In this document: positions 36,758 through 47,019 of the stretch, piece after piece
Layout of the letters: the number at the start of each line of letters is the position of its first letter
How positions within the stretch are numbered: position 1 is the stretch's first letter
Assembly (NCBI GenBank): GCA_913061505.1
Contig: CAJXSO010000001.1
Span: forward strand, 223,519-287,518
Reading direction: 5' to 3'
Source of the DNA: an uncultured Lutimaribacter sp.
Lineage (GTDB): Bacteria > Pseudomonadota > Alphaproteobacteria > Rhodobacterales > Rhodobacteraceae
Length of the DNA: 64,000 nt
Notes under the pieces: model-generated
The model's input: only the letters and a program-made list of their open reading frames with translations
Database searches by the model: none
What the model was told of the DNA's origin: nothing
Program-made: the position numbers and the translations under genes

Positions 36758-37183
36758 TTACAGGTTGGGCGGGGTCAGGCCAATGTGGCCCCCGATGGCA
36801 ACCATATCTGCCAACAGCTTGGCCGCGTCATCGACAGCATCGCCAACATTGGCCGCATGGGCCTGTTGGTGCGCTGCATGGGCGCTGCGCACCATGTCGT
36901 GATACACCTCTTCGGTGATCTCAGCGGCATTCACGGCACGCTCGGCCAACACGGTGGTTCCCTCGGCGCCGATCTGGGCAAAACCGCCCGTCACAACGTA
37001 TTTGGTTTCCCCCTGCGGGCCCGAGACCGTCAGCAGACCAGGACGCAGCGTGGTGATCAGCGGGGCATGGTTAGCCATCGCTGTCATATCACCATCCGCA
37101 CCCGGGATCTGAACCTGCGTCACCTCAAGCGAAGCAAGGCTCCGCTCGGGGCTGACTAGGTCGAATTGCATCAAATCTGCCAT
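36758..37183 (-). CDS. atpC: ATP synthase F1 epsilon subunit
   Basis: Epsilon subunit of the F1 sector, which with gamma forms the central stalk and regulates ATPase activity. The 141-residue product has the beta-sandwich N-terminal domain ([30 protein letters not shown] in segments, [15 protein letters not shown]) and a C-terminal helical region that departs from the usual enterobacterial form, as is common in Alphaproteobacteria. It is the last gene of atpHAGDC and is followed by a strong terminator. Confidence 0.96.
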   Translation of the reverse strand: MADLMQFDLVSPERSLASLEVTQVQIPGADGDMTAMANHAPLITTLRPGLLTVSGPQGETKYVVTGGFAQIGAEGTTVLAERAVNAAEITEEVYHDMVRSAHAAHQQAHAANVGDAVDDAAKLLADMVAIGGHIGLTPPNL

Positions 37184-37195
37184 ATTTGGCCCTCC

Positions 37196-38620
<1,425 letters not shown>

Positions 38621-38638
38621 CTATTCGTCTCCGTCCTC

Positions 38639-39517
38639 TTAGAGCGCCTCGGCGCCCGAGATGATTTCAATAAGCTCGTTCGTGATCACTGCTTGACGCG
38701 AACGGTTGTATTGGATCGTCAGTTTCTCGATCATTTCGCCCGCGTTGCGCGTTGCGTTGTCCATTGCAGACATGCGCGCGCCCTGCTCGGATGCTGCGTT
38801 TTCCAGCAGCGCCGAGAAGATTTGCGTTGCCACACCACGCGGCAGAAGATCGGCCAAAATGGCCTCTTCATCCGGTTCATAATCGAACAATGTGGTTTCC
38901 GCAGCGGCTTCGCCCGTTTGGTCGAAAGCTGCAGGAATGATCTGTTGCGCCGTCGGGACCTGGCTGATCACCGACTGGAAGCGGTTGTAAAAGATCGTTG
39001 CCACGTCGAACTCGCCCGCATCAAAGCGTGCCAGCACATCGCGCGCGATGTCTTGTGCGTTGGCATAGCCCAAACGCTTGACCTCGCTCAGATCGACGTG
39101 ACCGATGAACAGATCTGCGTAGTCACGCCTTAGCTGTTCACGCCCTTTTTTACCGACGGTCAAGATTTTCACCGTCTTGCCAGCCGCGCGCAGCTCGGAC
39201 ACGCGGGTGCGCACCAGCTTTACGATCGAACTGTTGAAACCGCCGCACAGGCCACGTTCCGACGTCATGATCACCAGCAGCTGCACTTGGTCGCTGCCTG
39301 TGCCCGCCAACAAGCGCGGTGCGCTGTCCGAGCCGCCAACCGATGCAGCAAGCCCGGCCAGAACGGTGTTAAACCGTTCTGCGTAGGGGCGCCCTGCCTC
39401 GGCCGCTTCCTGTGCCCGCCGCAGTTTTGCGGCGGCCACCATCTGCATGGCCTTGGTGATCTTGCGGGTCGATTTGACCGACTCGATCCTGTTTTTTAGA
39501 TCCTTGAGAGAAGGCAT
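38639..39517 (-). CDS. atpG: ATP synthase F1 gamma subunit
   Basis: Rotor shaft of F1. The 292-residue protein shows the N-terminal helix [20 protein letters not shown] and the C-terminal [32 protein letters not shown] signature in segments. [14 protein letters not shown] in the middle is also conserved. Gene order and 12-18 bp gaps match the alphaproteobacterial F1 operon. Confidence 0.98.
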   Translation of the reverse strand: MPSLKDLKNRIESVKSTRKITKAMQMVAAAKLRRAQEAAEAGRPYAERFNTVLAGLAASVGGSDSAPRLLAGTGSDQVQLLVIMTSERGLCGGFNSSIVKLVRTRVSELRAAGKTVKILTVGKKGREQLRRDYADLFIGHVDLSEVKRLGYANAQDIARDVLARFDAGEFDVATIFYNRFQSVISQVPTAQQIIPAAFDQTGEAAAETTLFDYEPDEEAILADLLPRGVATQIFSALLENAASEQGARMSAMDNATRNAGEMIEKLTIQYNRSRQAVITNELIEIISGAEAL

Positions 39518-39529
39518 CCCGTCTCTCCC

Positions 39530-41068
39530 TTATGCGAAGTCAGCTGCGTATTCGTCCAGCGCTGCTTTGATACGGTCCTCGGCGTCGCCCTTTACTTTGG
39601 GGTCTTCCGTTGTGATCCAGTTCAGCAGGTCGGCGTGCTTGCCGCGCAGATGCGCCAGCAGGCCTTGCTCCCAGCGACCAACATCGCGCAGGGCAACCTT
39701 ATCCAGGTAGCCTTTGGTGCCAGCATAGATCACGCAGACGATTTCGGCGTTGGTCAGCGGCGCGTATTGGGGCTGTTTCATCAGCTCGGTCAGGCGCGCA
39801 CCACGGTTCAGCAGCTGCTGGGTGGCGGCATCCAGATCGGAACCAAACTGCGCAAACGCGGCCATTTCACGGTACTGAGCCAGCGACAGTTTCACTGGGC
39901 CTGCAACCGATTTCATGGCGTTGGTCTGCGCCGACGACCCAACGCGCGACACCGACAGACCGGTGTTCACAGCGGGGCGGATACCCTGGTAGAACAGTTC
40001 GGTTTCCAGGAAGATCTGGCCATCGGTGATCGAGATCACGTTGGTCGGAATAAAGGCCGACACGTCGCCGCCCTGGGTTTCGATCACCGGCAATGCGGTC
40101 AGCGAGCCCGAGCCGTTGTCTTCGTTCAGCTTCGCCGAACGCTCCAGCAGGCGCGAGTGCAGATAGAACACGTCGCCGGGGTAGGCTTCGCGGCCCGGCG
40201 GGCGGCGCAGCAGCAGCGACATCTGGCGATACGATACGGCCTGCTTGGACAGGTCATCATAGATGATCAGCGCGTGCTTGCCGTTGTCGCGGAAATATTC
40301 GGCCATTGCGGTTGCGGCATAGGGTGCCAGGAACTGCATCGGCGCAGGGTCGGATGCGGTTGCGGCAACAACGACGGTGTATTCGATCGCGCCGCTTTCT
40401 TCCAACTTTTTCACCAGCTGGGCCACGGTGGAACGCTTTTGACCAACCGCAACGTAGACGCAGTACAGTTTCTTGCTTTCGTCATCGCCAGCCGCGTCGT
40501 TATACGACTTTTGGTTCAGAATGGCGTCCAGTGCGATGGCGGTTTTACCAGTCTGGCGGTCGCCGATGATCAATTCGCGCTGGCCACGGCCAATCGGGAT
40601 CATGGCGTCAACGGCTTTCAGGCCGGTTGCCATCGGCTCGTGCACCGATTTACGGGGAATGATGCCCGGCGCCTTTACGTCGGCCACGCGACGCTCGGTT
40701 GCGTTGATGGCGCCTTTGCCATCCAGCGGGTTGCCCAGACCATCGACAACGCGGCCCAGCAGCTCGGGGCCGGCGGGAACGTCCACGATCGACTTGGTGC
40801 GCTTTACCGTGTCGCCTTCTTTGATCTCGCGGTCGGAACCGAAGATCACAACACCCACGTTATCCGACTCGAGGTTCAGGGCCATACCCTGAATACCGCC
40901 GGGGAATTCGACCATTTCACCAGCCTGAACATTGTCGAGGCCATAAACACGGGCAATACCGTCGCCGACCGACAGCACCCGGCCGACCTCGGCCACTTCG
41001 GCTTCTTGCCCGAAGTTCTTGATCTGGTCCTTCAGGATCGCAGAAATCTCTGCCGCTTGGATACCCAT
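39530..41068 (-). CDS. atpA: ATP synthase F1 alpha subunit
   Basis: Non-catalytic nucleotide-binding subunit of F1. The 512-residue product has the P-loop [18 protein letters not shown] and the signature [17 protein letters not shown]. The N-terminus [19 protein letters not shown] is typical. It follows atpH with no intergenic bases and precedes atpG by 12 bp. Confidence 0.99.
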   Translation of the reverse strand: MGIQAAEISAILKDQIKNFGQEAEVAEVGRVLSVGDGIARVYGLDNVQAGEMVEFPGGIQGMALNLESDNVGVVIFGSDREIKEGDTVKRTKSIVDVPAGPELLGRVVDGLGNPLDGKGAINATERRVADVKAPGIIPRKSVHEPMATGLKAVDAMIPIGRGQRELIIGDRQTGKTAIALDAILNQKSYNDAAGDDESKKLYCVYVAVGQKRSTVAQLVKKLEESGAIEYTVVVAATASDPAPMQFLAPYAATAMAEYFRDNGKHALIIYDDLSKQAVSYRQMSLLLRRPPGREAYPGDVFYLHSRLLERSAKLNEDNGSGSLTALPVIETQGGDVSAFIPTNVISITDGQIFLETELFYQGIRPAVNTGLSVSRVGSSAQTNAMKSVAGPVKLSLAQYREMAAFAQFGSDLDAATQQLLNRGARLTELMKQPQYAPLTNAEIVCVIYAGTKGYLDKVALRDVGRWEQGLLAHLRGKHADLLNWITTEDPKVKGDAEDRIKAALDEYAADFA

Positions 41069-41629
41069 TTATCCGACCTCTTTCATTGCATTCTGGAGGG
41101 AGTTCAGTTTCGAGGCGATCGAGGTATCGATCATCTTCGAACCCATTTTGACGACAAGACCACCGATAAGCTTTTCATCGACAGTCGCGTTAATTTTTAC
41201 CGATTTACCGACACTGGATGCCAGCGCTTTTGCCAGCTTGTCAGCCTGTGTCTTGGTCAACGCTTTGGCGCTGGTGACTTCGGCGGTAATCTCACCCTTG
41301 TCCTCGGCGATAGCAGCCCGCAGGGCCTGCACCATCTGGGGAAGGATGTACAAGCGGCGCTTGTTCGACATAAGCGCCAGAACATTCGACACGATGGCCG
41401 AAAGCCCCATCTTTTTGGCCAGCGCCGCAATGGCGCCTGCCTGCTCGTCACGGCTGTAAACCGGCGACGAGATCAGCGCGCGGAAATCTGCGCTGTCTGC
41501 CAATGCCGCTTCCAGCGCGTCAAGGTCTGCTTCAACCTTGGCGACGGCTTTGTCTTCTTTGGCCAACTCAAAAACGGCCTTGGCATAGCGTGCTGCAATG
41601 CCCATGGAAATCGAAGCTGGTTCGGACAC
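41069..41629 (-). CDS. atpH: ATP synthase F1 delta subunit
   Basis: Delta (OSCP) subunit joining F1 to the peripheral stalk, 186 residues. The GTG at 41629 is chosen as start because GGAAGG lies six bases upstream and the product begins [25 protein letters not shown], as in Rhodobacter relatives. The GTG at 41635 directly abuts the Shine-Dalgarno sequence and is unlikely. The C-terminal [20 protein letters not shown] region is conserved. First gene of the atpHAGDC operon; the Fo genes are not in the window. Confidence 0.96.
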   Translation of the reverse strand: MSEPASISMGIAARYAKAVFELAKEDKAVAKVEADLDALEAALADSADFRALISSPVYSRDEQAGAIAALAKKMGLSAIVSNVLALMSNKRRLYILPQMVQALRAAIAEDKGEITAEVTSAKALTKTQADKLAKALASSVGKSVKINATVDEKLIGGLVVKMGSKMIDTSIASKLNSLQNAMKEVG

Positions 41630-41924
41630 GTCCACCCTTCCGATTGATTGGCCCCGGTCGTTGGCCCAAGGGCCGCCGGGGGCGTTTGATCACCCTGATG
41701 AGGTCAAGGCATAGAAATTCGGCGTGGGTTTAGCAGAGCATTCCCCACCTAGCAACCTGCTAGAAAAGTTTTGCATACAATAGAATACAACGTGTTTTCA
41801 TACGCTTAGCCGGGGTGCGACCCTTTGCGCGCAAAAAGCTTAAATTTTTTTCTGACGAAAACACGCATATTTGCGATTCCTCAGCCCGCAATGCGCCCAA
41901 AAGGGCGGCAAATCGTTAACGCTA
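41630..41924 (-). promoter_or_regulatory. Intergenic region upstream of the atp operon
   Basis: About 295 bp between the methyltransferase stop and atpH. It is AT-rich for this genome, especially 41750-41885, and contains the palindrome TTTGCGCGCAAA (41824-41835). The atpHAGDC promoter is expected here, but no -35/-10 pair stands out clearly. No gene, tRNA or small open frame worth calling was seen. Confidence 0.4.
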
Positions 41925-42683
41925 TCACAGATCGCGCAGCGAATTTCGCCCCGCAACCGGCCGCCCCAGCCCGTCTAACACCTGCAATGGCCGGCGCACC
42001 GCAGCCTTTAGGCCGCCGCTTGGGGCGTGCACGCGTTTTGACACCTCGACCATCAACACACCGCCCGCCATCACAACCGACACGCGCTGGCCGATCCCTT
42101 CCCACATCTGGCCGGTTTTCAGCCAAAACCGCTTGGTGCTGGGGGGCTGATACAGCAGCGCACGGTGGCGTTCGGGCATGAAATGATGGCGGCGCAATTG
42201 CGCCTCTAGCTGGCTTAGGGTGTAAGGCCGGCCAAACCCAAAGGGTGTTTTATCCCCCCGCGACCATAACCCGCCCCGGTTTGGCACGATAAACAGCGCC
42301 TTGCCCCCTGGCCCCAAAACCCGGAAACATTCCTCAAGCAGGGCCGAGGGCTGCTCGCTGGTTTCCAGCCCATGCATCACCACCAGCCTGTCAACATGCC
42401 CGGTTTCCAGCGGCCACAGCGTTTCCTCGCACAGCACGCTGACATTGGCCATGCCCGCAGGCCAGGGCATCACCCCCTGCGGCCCGGGCATCAAGGCCAC
42501 CACGCGCCGCGCATCGGCCAGATAGGGGCGCAGCAAGGGCACCGCAAAGCCATAGCCAACCAGGGTTTGGCCCTTGGCCTCGGGCCAGACTTGCAGCAGC
42601 GTATCGCGCACAATCTTTTGCACGGCCCGCCCCAGCGTGCTGCGGTAGTAAAAGTTGCGCAGATCTTGCACATCAAGATGCAT
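41925..42683 (-). CDS. Class I SAM-dependent methyltransferase
   Basis: A 252-residue methyltransferase of the methyltransf_11 type. The SAM-binding region is degenerate at motif I ([25 protein letters not shown]). The post-motif segment [39 protein letters not shown] is clear, at about residues 96-135. It is common next to gloB in Rhodobacterales; the substrate is unknown. It is divergent from gloB, sharing a 61-bp promoter gap. Confidence 0.85.
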   Translation of the reverse strand: MHLDVQDLRNFYYRSTLGRAVQKIVRDTLLQVWPEAKGQTLVGYGFAVPLLRPYLADARRVVALMPGPQGVMPWPAGMANVSVLCEETLWPLETGHVDRLVVMHGLETSEQPSALLEECFRVLGPGGKALFIVPNRGGLWSRGDKTPFGFGRPYTLSQLEAQLRRHHFMPERHRALLYQPPSTKRFWLKTGQMWEGIGQRVSVVMAGGVLMVEVSKRVHAPSGGLKAAVRRPLQVLDGLGRPVAGRNSLRDL

Positions 42684-42744
42684 TGCGGCTGGCCCGTGCT
42701 TGCGTCACTGTGGGCCGACCATAGCAGCCAAAGGACGAAATGCC

Positions 42745-43506
42745 ATGCCCGTTGATATCGTCACCATTCCCTGCCTGTCAGATAATTACGCCTATCTGCT
42801 GAAAGGCCCCGATGGGGTTGTGTTGATAGATGCCCCCGAGGCGGCGCCGATCCAACAGGCGCTGGCGGTGCGGGGCTGGGGGCTGGATACGATCTTGATC
42901 ACCCATCACCACCACGATCACGTGGGCGCCATCGCAGCCCTAAAGGCTGAATTTGGCGCCACCGTTATCGGCCCCCGCGCCGAGGCCGGCAAAATCGATG
43001 GGCTGGATCAGCTGGTGGCAGGCGGCAATCAGGGCGGCAGTGGCGCCGGCGCCTGGCAGGTGCTGGATGTGCCAGGCCACACCTTGGGCCATGTGGCGTT
43101 TCATTTTCCGGGCGCGCATGCCGTTTTTACCGCCGATAGCCTGATGGCCCTGGGCTGTGGCCGCATTTTCGAAGGCACGCCACCGATGATGTATGACAGC
43201 CTGTGCGCGCTGGCCGCCCTGCCCCCCGAAACCATGGTATATTCCGGCCATGAATATACCCAGGCCAACGCCCGTTTCGCCGCCACGATCGAGCCGGATA
43301 ACCCCGCCTTGCAGGCGCGTATCGCCCGCATCACCGCCGCACGGGCGCGCAACATGCCCACCGTTCCCTCGCTTTTGTCCGAGGAACTGGCCACAAACCC
43401 GTTTTTACGCGCAGATCAGCCCGAATTACAGGCCGCCATCGGCATGGGCGGTGCACAGCCGGTAGATGTATTCGCCCATGTGCGCGCCCTGAAAGACACG
43501 TTTTAG
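42745..43506 (+). CDS. gloB: Hydroxyacylglutathione hydrolase (glyoxalase II)
   Basis: Metallo-beta-lactamase-fold enzyme that hydrolyses S-lactoylglutathione to lactate and glutathione. The 253-residue protein has CLSDNYAYLL near the N-terminus, the metal motif THHHHDHVGA at about residues 53-62, DVPGHTLGHVAF with the third His, FTADSLMALGCGRIFEG with the bridging Asp, and SGHEYTQANARFA. The ATG at 42745 follows AAGGAC. Complete and apparently active. Confidence 0.96.
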   Translation: MPVDIVTIPCLSDNYAYLLKGPDGVVLIDAPEAAPIQQALAVRGWGLDTILITHHHHDHVGAIAALKAEFGATVIGPRAEAGKIDGLDQLVAGGNQGGSGAGAWQVLDVPGHTLGHVAFHFPGAHAVFTADSLMALGCGRIFEGTPPMMYDSLCALAALPPETMVYSGHEYTQANARFAATIEPDNPALQARIARITAARARNMPTVPSLLSEELATNPFLRADQPELQAAIGMGGAQPVDVFAHVRALKDTF

Positions 43507-43527
43507 GCGCAAGCCCGGCAATAAGCC

Positions 43528-43557
43528 GCCCAGACGCTGCCCAGACGGCGCCCAGAC
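43528..43557 (+). repeat. Three 11-bp-spaced GCCCAGAC repeats
   Basis: GCCCAGAC occurs at 43528, 43539 and 43550, exactly 11 bp apart, between gloB and clpA. It could be a short tandem duplication or a binding site in the clpA leader. No T-run follows, so it is not a simple terminator. Confidence 0.5.
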
Positions 43558-43693
43558 AGGGGGCTGAAAATCAATTCTTCGAATTTTCCCCAAGAAAATA
43601 CTTGAAGCCGGGCGCAGATCGACCAAACTTTAAGAAGAAGACCCTAGGCTGGCGCAAACACGCACAGCCCAACCACAGGAAGGAGCACGCATC

Positions 43694-46024
43694 GTGCCTT
43701 CATTCTCTAGCACGCTGGAACAGGCCATTCACGCAGCTTTGGCATTGGCCAACGCACGCCGCCACGAATTTGCAACGCTGGAGCATCTGCTTTTGGCGCT
43801 GGTCGATGAACCCGATGCCGCCCGTGTGATGAAGGCGTGTTCCGTCGATACCGAAGAATTGCGCCAAACACTGGTGGAATTCATCGATGACGAACTGGCC
43901 AATCTGATCACCGATATCGATGGATCCGAGGCCGTGCCAACCGCCGCCTTTCAGCGTGTTATTCAACGGGCCGCCATCCATGTGCAATCCTCTGGCCGCA
44001 CCGAAGTAACCGGCGCCAATGTGCTGGTGGCCATCTTTGCCGAACGCGAAAGCAACGCCGCCTATTTCCTGCAAGAACAGGACATGACGCGCTATGACGC
44101 GGTAAATTTCATCGCACATGGCGTGGCCAAAGACCCGGCCTATGGCGAAAACCGCTCGGTTCAGGGGGCCGAGGCCGCAGAAAGCGAAGACACGCGCACT
44201 GGCAGCTCGGACAAAGTAACCGAAGGGGAATCGGCCCTTGCCAAATATTGCGTGGACCTGAACGAAAAGGCGCGCACCGGCGATGTCGACCCGCTGATCG
44301 GCCGCGCCGCAGAGGTGGAACGCTGCATCCAGGTGCTGTGCCGCCGGCGGAAAAACAACCCGCTGTTGGTGGGCGATCCGGGCGTGGGCAAAACCGCCAT
44401 CGCCGAAGGGTTGGCGCGCAAGATCGTGCAGGGCGAAACCCCCGAAGTGCTTTCCAAAACCGTGATTTTCAGCCTTGATATGGGCGCGCTGCTGGCCGGC
44501 ACCCGCTATCGTGGCGATTTCGAAGAGCGGCTGAAAGCCGTGGTGAACGAATTGGAAAGCCACCCCGATGCGGTGCTGTTCATCGATGAAATTCATACCG
44601 TGATTGGTGCGGGCGCCACATCGGGCGGGGCCATGGATGCCTCGAACCTGCTGAAACCTGCGCTGCAGGGCGGCAAGCTGCGCTGCATGGGCTCGACCAC
44701 CTATAAAGAATTCCGCCAGCATTTCGAAAAAGACCGCGCCCTGTCGCGCCGGTTCCAGAAAATCGACGTGAACGAACCCTCGACCGAGGACACGATCAAA
44801 ATTCTCAAAGGCATCAAAAGCTATTTCGAAGACCATCACGGCGTGAAATACACCAGCGATGCCATCAAAACCGCGGTCGAGTTGTCGGCGCGCTACATCA
44901 ACGACCGCAAGCTGCCCGACAAAGCCATCGATGTCATCGACGAGGCCGGCGCCGCCCAGCACCTGTTGGCAGAATCAAAGCGCCGCAAAACCATCGGCAC
45001 CAAAGAAATCGAGGCGGTGATCGCGAAAATTGCGCGCATTCCGCCAAAGAATGTCTCGAAAGACGATGCCGAGGTGCTGAAAGACCTGGAAAAAACCCTC
45101 AAACGCGTGGTTTTCGGCCAAGACCCCGCCATCGAGGCGCTATCAAGCGCCATCAAACTGGCGCGTGCCGGCCTGCGCGAGCCGGAAAAACCCATCGGCA
45201 ATTACCTCTTTGCTGGCCCCACCGGCGTGGGCAAAACCGAGGTGGCAAAACAGCTGGCCGATACGCTGGGTGTGGAATTGCTGCGCTTTGATATGTCGGA
45301 ATATATGGAAAAACACGCCGTATCACGCCTGATCGGCGCGCCCCCCGGCTATGTCGGCTTTGATCAGGGCGGCATGCTGACGGATGGGGTAGACCAACAC
45401 CCGCATTGCGTGCTGCTGCTGGACGAGATCGAAAAAGCCCACCCCGATGTGTTCAACATTTTGCTGCAAGTGATGGATCACGGCACATTGACCGATCACA
45501 ACGGCCGCAAGGTGGATTTCCGCAATGTCATTTTGATCATGACATCAAACGCCGGCGCCGCCGATATGCAAAAAGCCGCCATCGGCTTTGGCCGCGATCG
45601 CCGCGAGGGCGAAGACACAGCCGCAATCGAACGCACCTTCACCCCCGAATTCCGCAACCGCCTGGATGCCACCATCTCGTTCCAGCCGCTGCCGAAAGAG
45701 GTGATTTTGCAAGTGGTCGAAAAGTTTGTTCTGCAACTGGAAGCGCAGCTGATGGACCGCAATGTGCAGATCGAGCTGACCCGCCCAGCCGCGGAATGGC
45801 TTGGCGACAAGGGCTATGACGATAAAATGGGCGCCCGCCCCTTGGGCCGGGTGATCCAAGAGCACATCAAAAAACCCTTGGCCGAAGAATTGCTGTTCGG
45901 CAAATTGGCCAAGGGCGGTGTGGTGCGGGTCGCTGTAAAGAACGGCCAGATCGATCTGCAAATCGCAGGCCCCGATCGCCCGCAGCTGTCAGGCTCGAAA
46001 CCGCCGCTTTTGACAGCCGAGTGA
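43694..46024 (+). CDS. clpA: ATP-dependent Clp protease ATP-binding subunit ClpA
   Basis: AAA+ unfoldase that feeds substrates to ClpP. The 776-residue protein has an N-terminal Clp_N domain (LEQAIHAALALANARRHEFATLEHLL in parts) and two AAA modules: Walker A GDPGVGKT in D1 and GPTGVGKT in D2. The LIGAPPGYVGFDQGG loop and the C-terminal D2-small domain follow. The start is GTG at 43694, with GGAAGGAG upstream. clpS, the usual adaptor gene, is not adjacent. It overlaps the next gene by four bases (GTGA). Confidence 0.97.
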   Translation: MPSFSSTLEQAIHAALALANARRHEFATLEHLLLALVDEPDAARVMKACSVDTEELRQTLVEFIDDELANLITDIDGSEAVPTAAFQRVIQRAAIHVQSSGRTEVTGANVLVAIFAERESNAAYFLQEQDMTRYDAVNFIAHGVAKDPAYGENRSVQGAEAAESEDTRTGSSDKVTEGESALAKYCVDLNEKARTGDVDPLIGRAAEVERCIQVLCRRRKNNPLLVGDPGVGKTAIAEGLARKIVQGETPEVLSKTVIFSLDMGALLAGTRYRGDFEERLKAVVNELESHPDAVLFIDEIHTVIGAGATSGGAMDASNLLKPALQGGKLRCMGSTTYKEFRQHFEKDRALSRRFQKIDVNEPSTEDTIKILKGIKSYFEDHHGVKYTSDAIKTAVELSARYINDRKLPDKAIDVIDEAGAAQHLLAESKRRKTIGTKEIEAVIAKIARIPPKNVSKDDAEVLKDLEKTLKRVVFGQDPAIEALSSAIKLARAGLREPEKPIGNYLFAGPTGVGKTEVAKQLADTLGVELLRFDMSEYMEKHAVSRLIGAPPGYVGFDQGGMLTDGVDQHPHCVLLLDEIEKAHPDVFNILLQVMDHGTLTDHNGRKVDFRNVILIMTSNAGAADMQKAAIGFGRDRREGEDTAAIERTFTPEFRNRLDATISFQPLPKEVILQVVEKFVLQLEAQLMDRNVQIELTRPAAEWLGDKGYDDKMGARPLGRVIQEHIKKPLAEELLFGKLAKGGVVRVAVKNGQIDLQIAGPDRPQLSGSKPPLLTAE

Positions 46025-47016
46025 GGCTGGGCACCCACCCCAGGCACTGGGCCCTGGCCCTTGGGCTGGCGGGGCTGGGCCTGTTGTGCGGCCATAGCGC
46101 GGCGGCAAACCCGCCGCGCCTGGGCTTGCCTGTATCGTGCAGCTTGGGCGATACCTGCTTTATCCAACAATTCGTCGATCATGCCGCAGGCCCCGATGCC
46201 CGCGATTATACCTGCGGCGCGCTCAGCTATGATGGGCATAAGGGCACTGATTTCGGCCTGCCCAATATGCGCCAGATGGCGGCGGGCGTGGATGTGCTGG
46301 CCGCAGCCCCGGGCCGGGTGGCGGGCACCCGTGATGGCGTGCCCGATACCGGCTGGGCGCCCGCGCTGGCGGGGCGCGAATGCGGCAATGGGGTGGTGAT
46401 CCGCCATGCCGATGGCTGGGAGACGCAATATTGCCATATGAAACAGGGCAGTATTGCCGTGCAAAGCGGCCAAACCGTGCAGGCCGGCACGGTTTTGGGG
46501 CAGGTGGGCTTTTCCGGGCGCACAGAATTTCCGCATCTGCACCTGTCGGTGCGCCACAACGGCCAGGTGATCGACCCGTTTGATGCCGATGGCCAGATCA
46601 GTTGCACGGGCGAGGGGCGCACCAGCCTGTGGGCCGTGCCCCTGCCCTACCAGCCCGGCGGGTTGTTGGCGGCGGGCTTTGCCGATCATGTGCCCGGGTT
46701 TGATGCGGTCAAGGCAGGCACGGCCAGCCCCACAGAAAACCGGCTACCCCGCCAGCCAAAGGCGCTGGTGTTTTGGGCCCATGGCTTTGGCGCCAAGCCC
46801 GGTGATCAGCTAGATATTGCCATCACCGCGCCCGATGGCAGCAGCTTTTTTGAAACCCGCGTCACGCTGGAAAAAACCCAAGCACAATATTTCCGCGCCG
46901 CCGGGCGCCGGGTGTCTGCCCCGCTGATGCCGGGGCGCTATATGGGGCGTGCAACCTTGCTGCGTGCAGGCAAAACCCTGGGCCAAAGCCAAGGCCAGAT
47001 CACTATTGACAATTAG
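46021..47016 (+). CDS. M23 family metallopeptidase
   Basis: A 331-residue secreted peptidoglycan endopeptidase-like protein. A signal peptide covers about residues 1-29 (WALALGLAGLGLLCGHSAAA). The LytM-type zinc site is visible as HKGTD (H73, D77) and HLHLS (H172, H174), so it appears catalytically intact, unlike degenerate activator types. The GTG start overlaps the clpA stop codon, so it is probably co-translated. Four cysteines in the N-terminal part may form disulfides. A beta-rich C-terminal region of about 100 residues has no assignment. Confidence 0.88.
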   Translation: MRLGTHPRHWALALGLAGLGLLCGHSAAANPPRLGLPVSCSLGDTCFIQQFVDHAAGPDARDYTCGALSYDGHKGTDFGLPNMRQMAAGVDVLAAAPGRVAGTRDGVPDTGWAPALAGRECGNGVVIRHADGWETQYCHMKQGSIAVQSGQTVQAGTVLGQVGFSGRTEFPHLHLSVRHNGQVIDPFDADGQISCTGEGRTSLWAVPLPYQPGGLLAAGFADHVPGFDAVKAGTASPTENRLPRQPKALVFWAHGFGAKPGDQLDIAITAPDGSSFFETRVTLEKTQAQYFRAAGRRVSAPLMPGRYMGRATLLRAGKTLGQSQGQITIDN

Positions 47017-47019
47017 CGC

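Noticed and set aside
39635..41647. 670-codon open frame on the plus strand across atpA and atpH
   Set aside because: Antisense shadow of well-conserved genes; its product is rich in His, Arg and Gln, as typical for such shadows.
41824..41835. TTTGCGCGCAAA palindrome as a specific operator of the atp operon
   Set aside because: A single short palindrome with no second copy and no regulator to match it; noted only within the intergenic entry.
43528..43557. CRISPR-like repeats upstream of clpA
   Set aside because: Units are 8 bp with 3-bp gaps, too short for CRISPR, and no cas genes are present.
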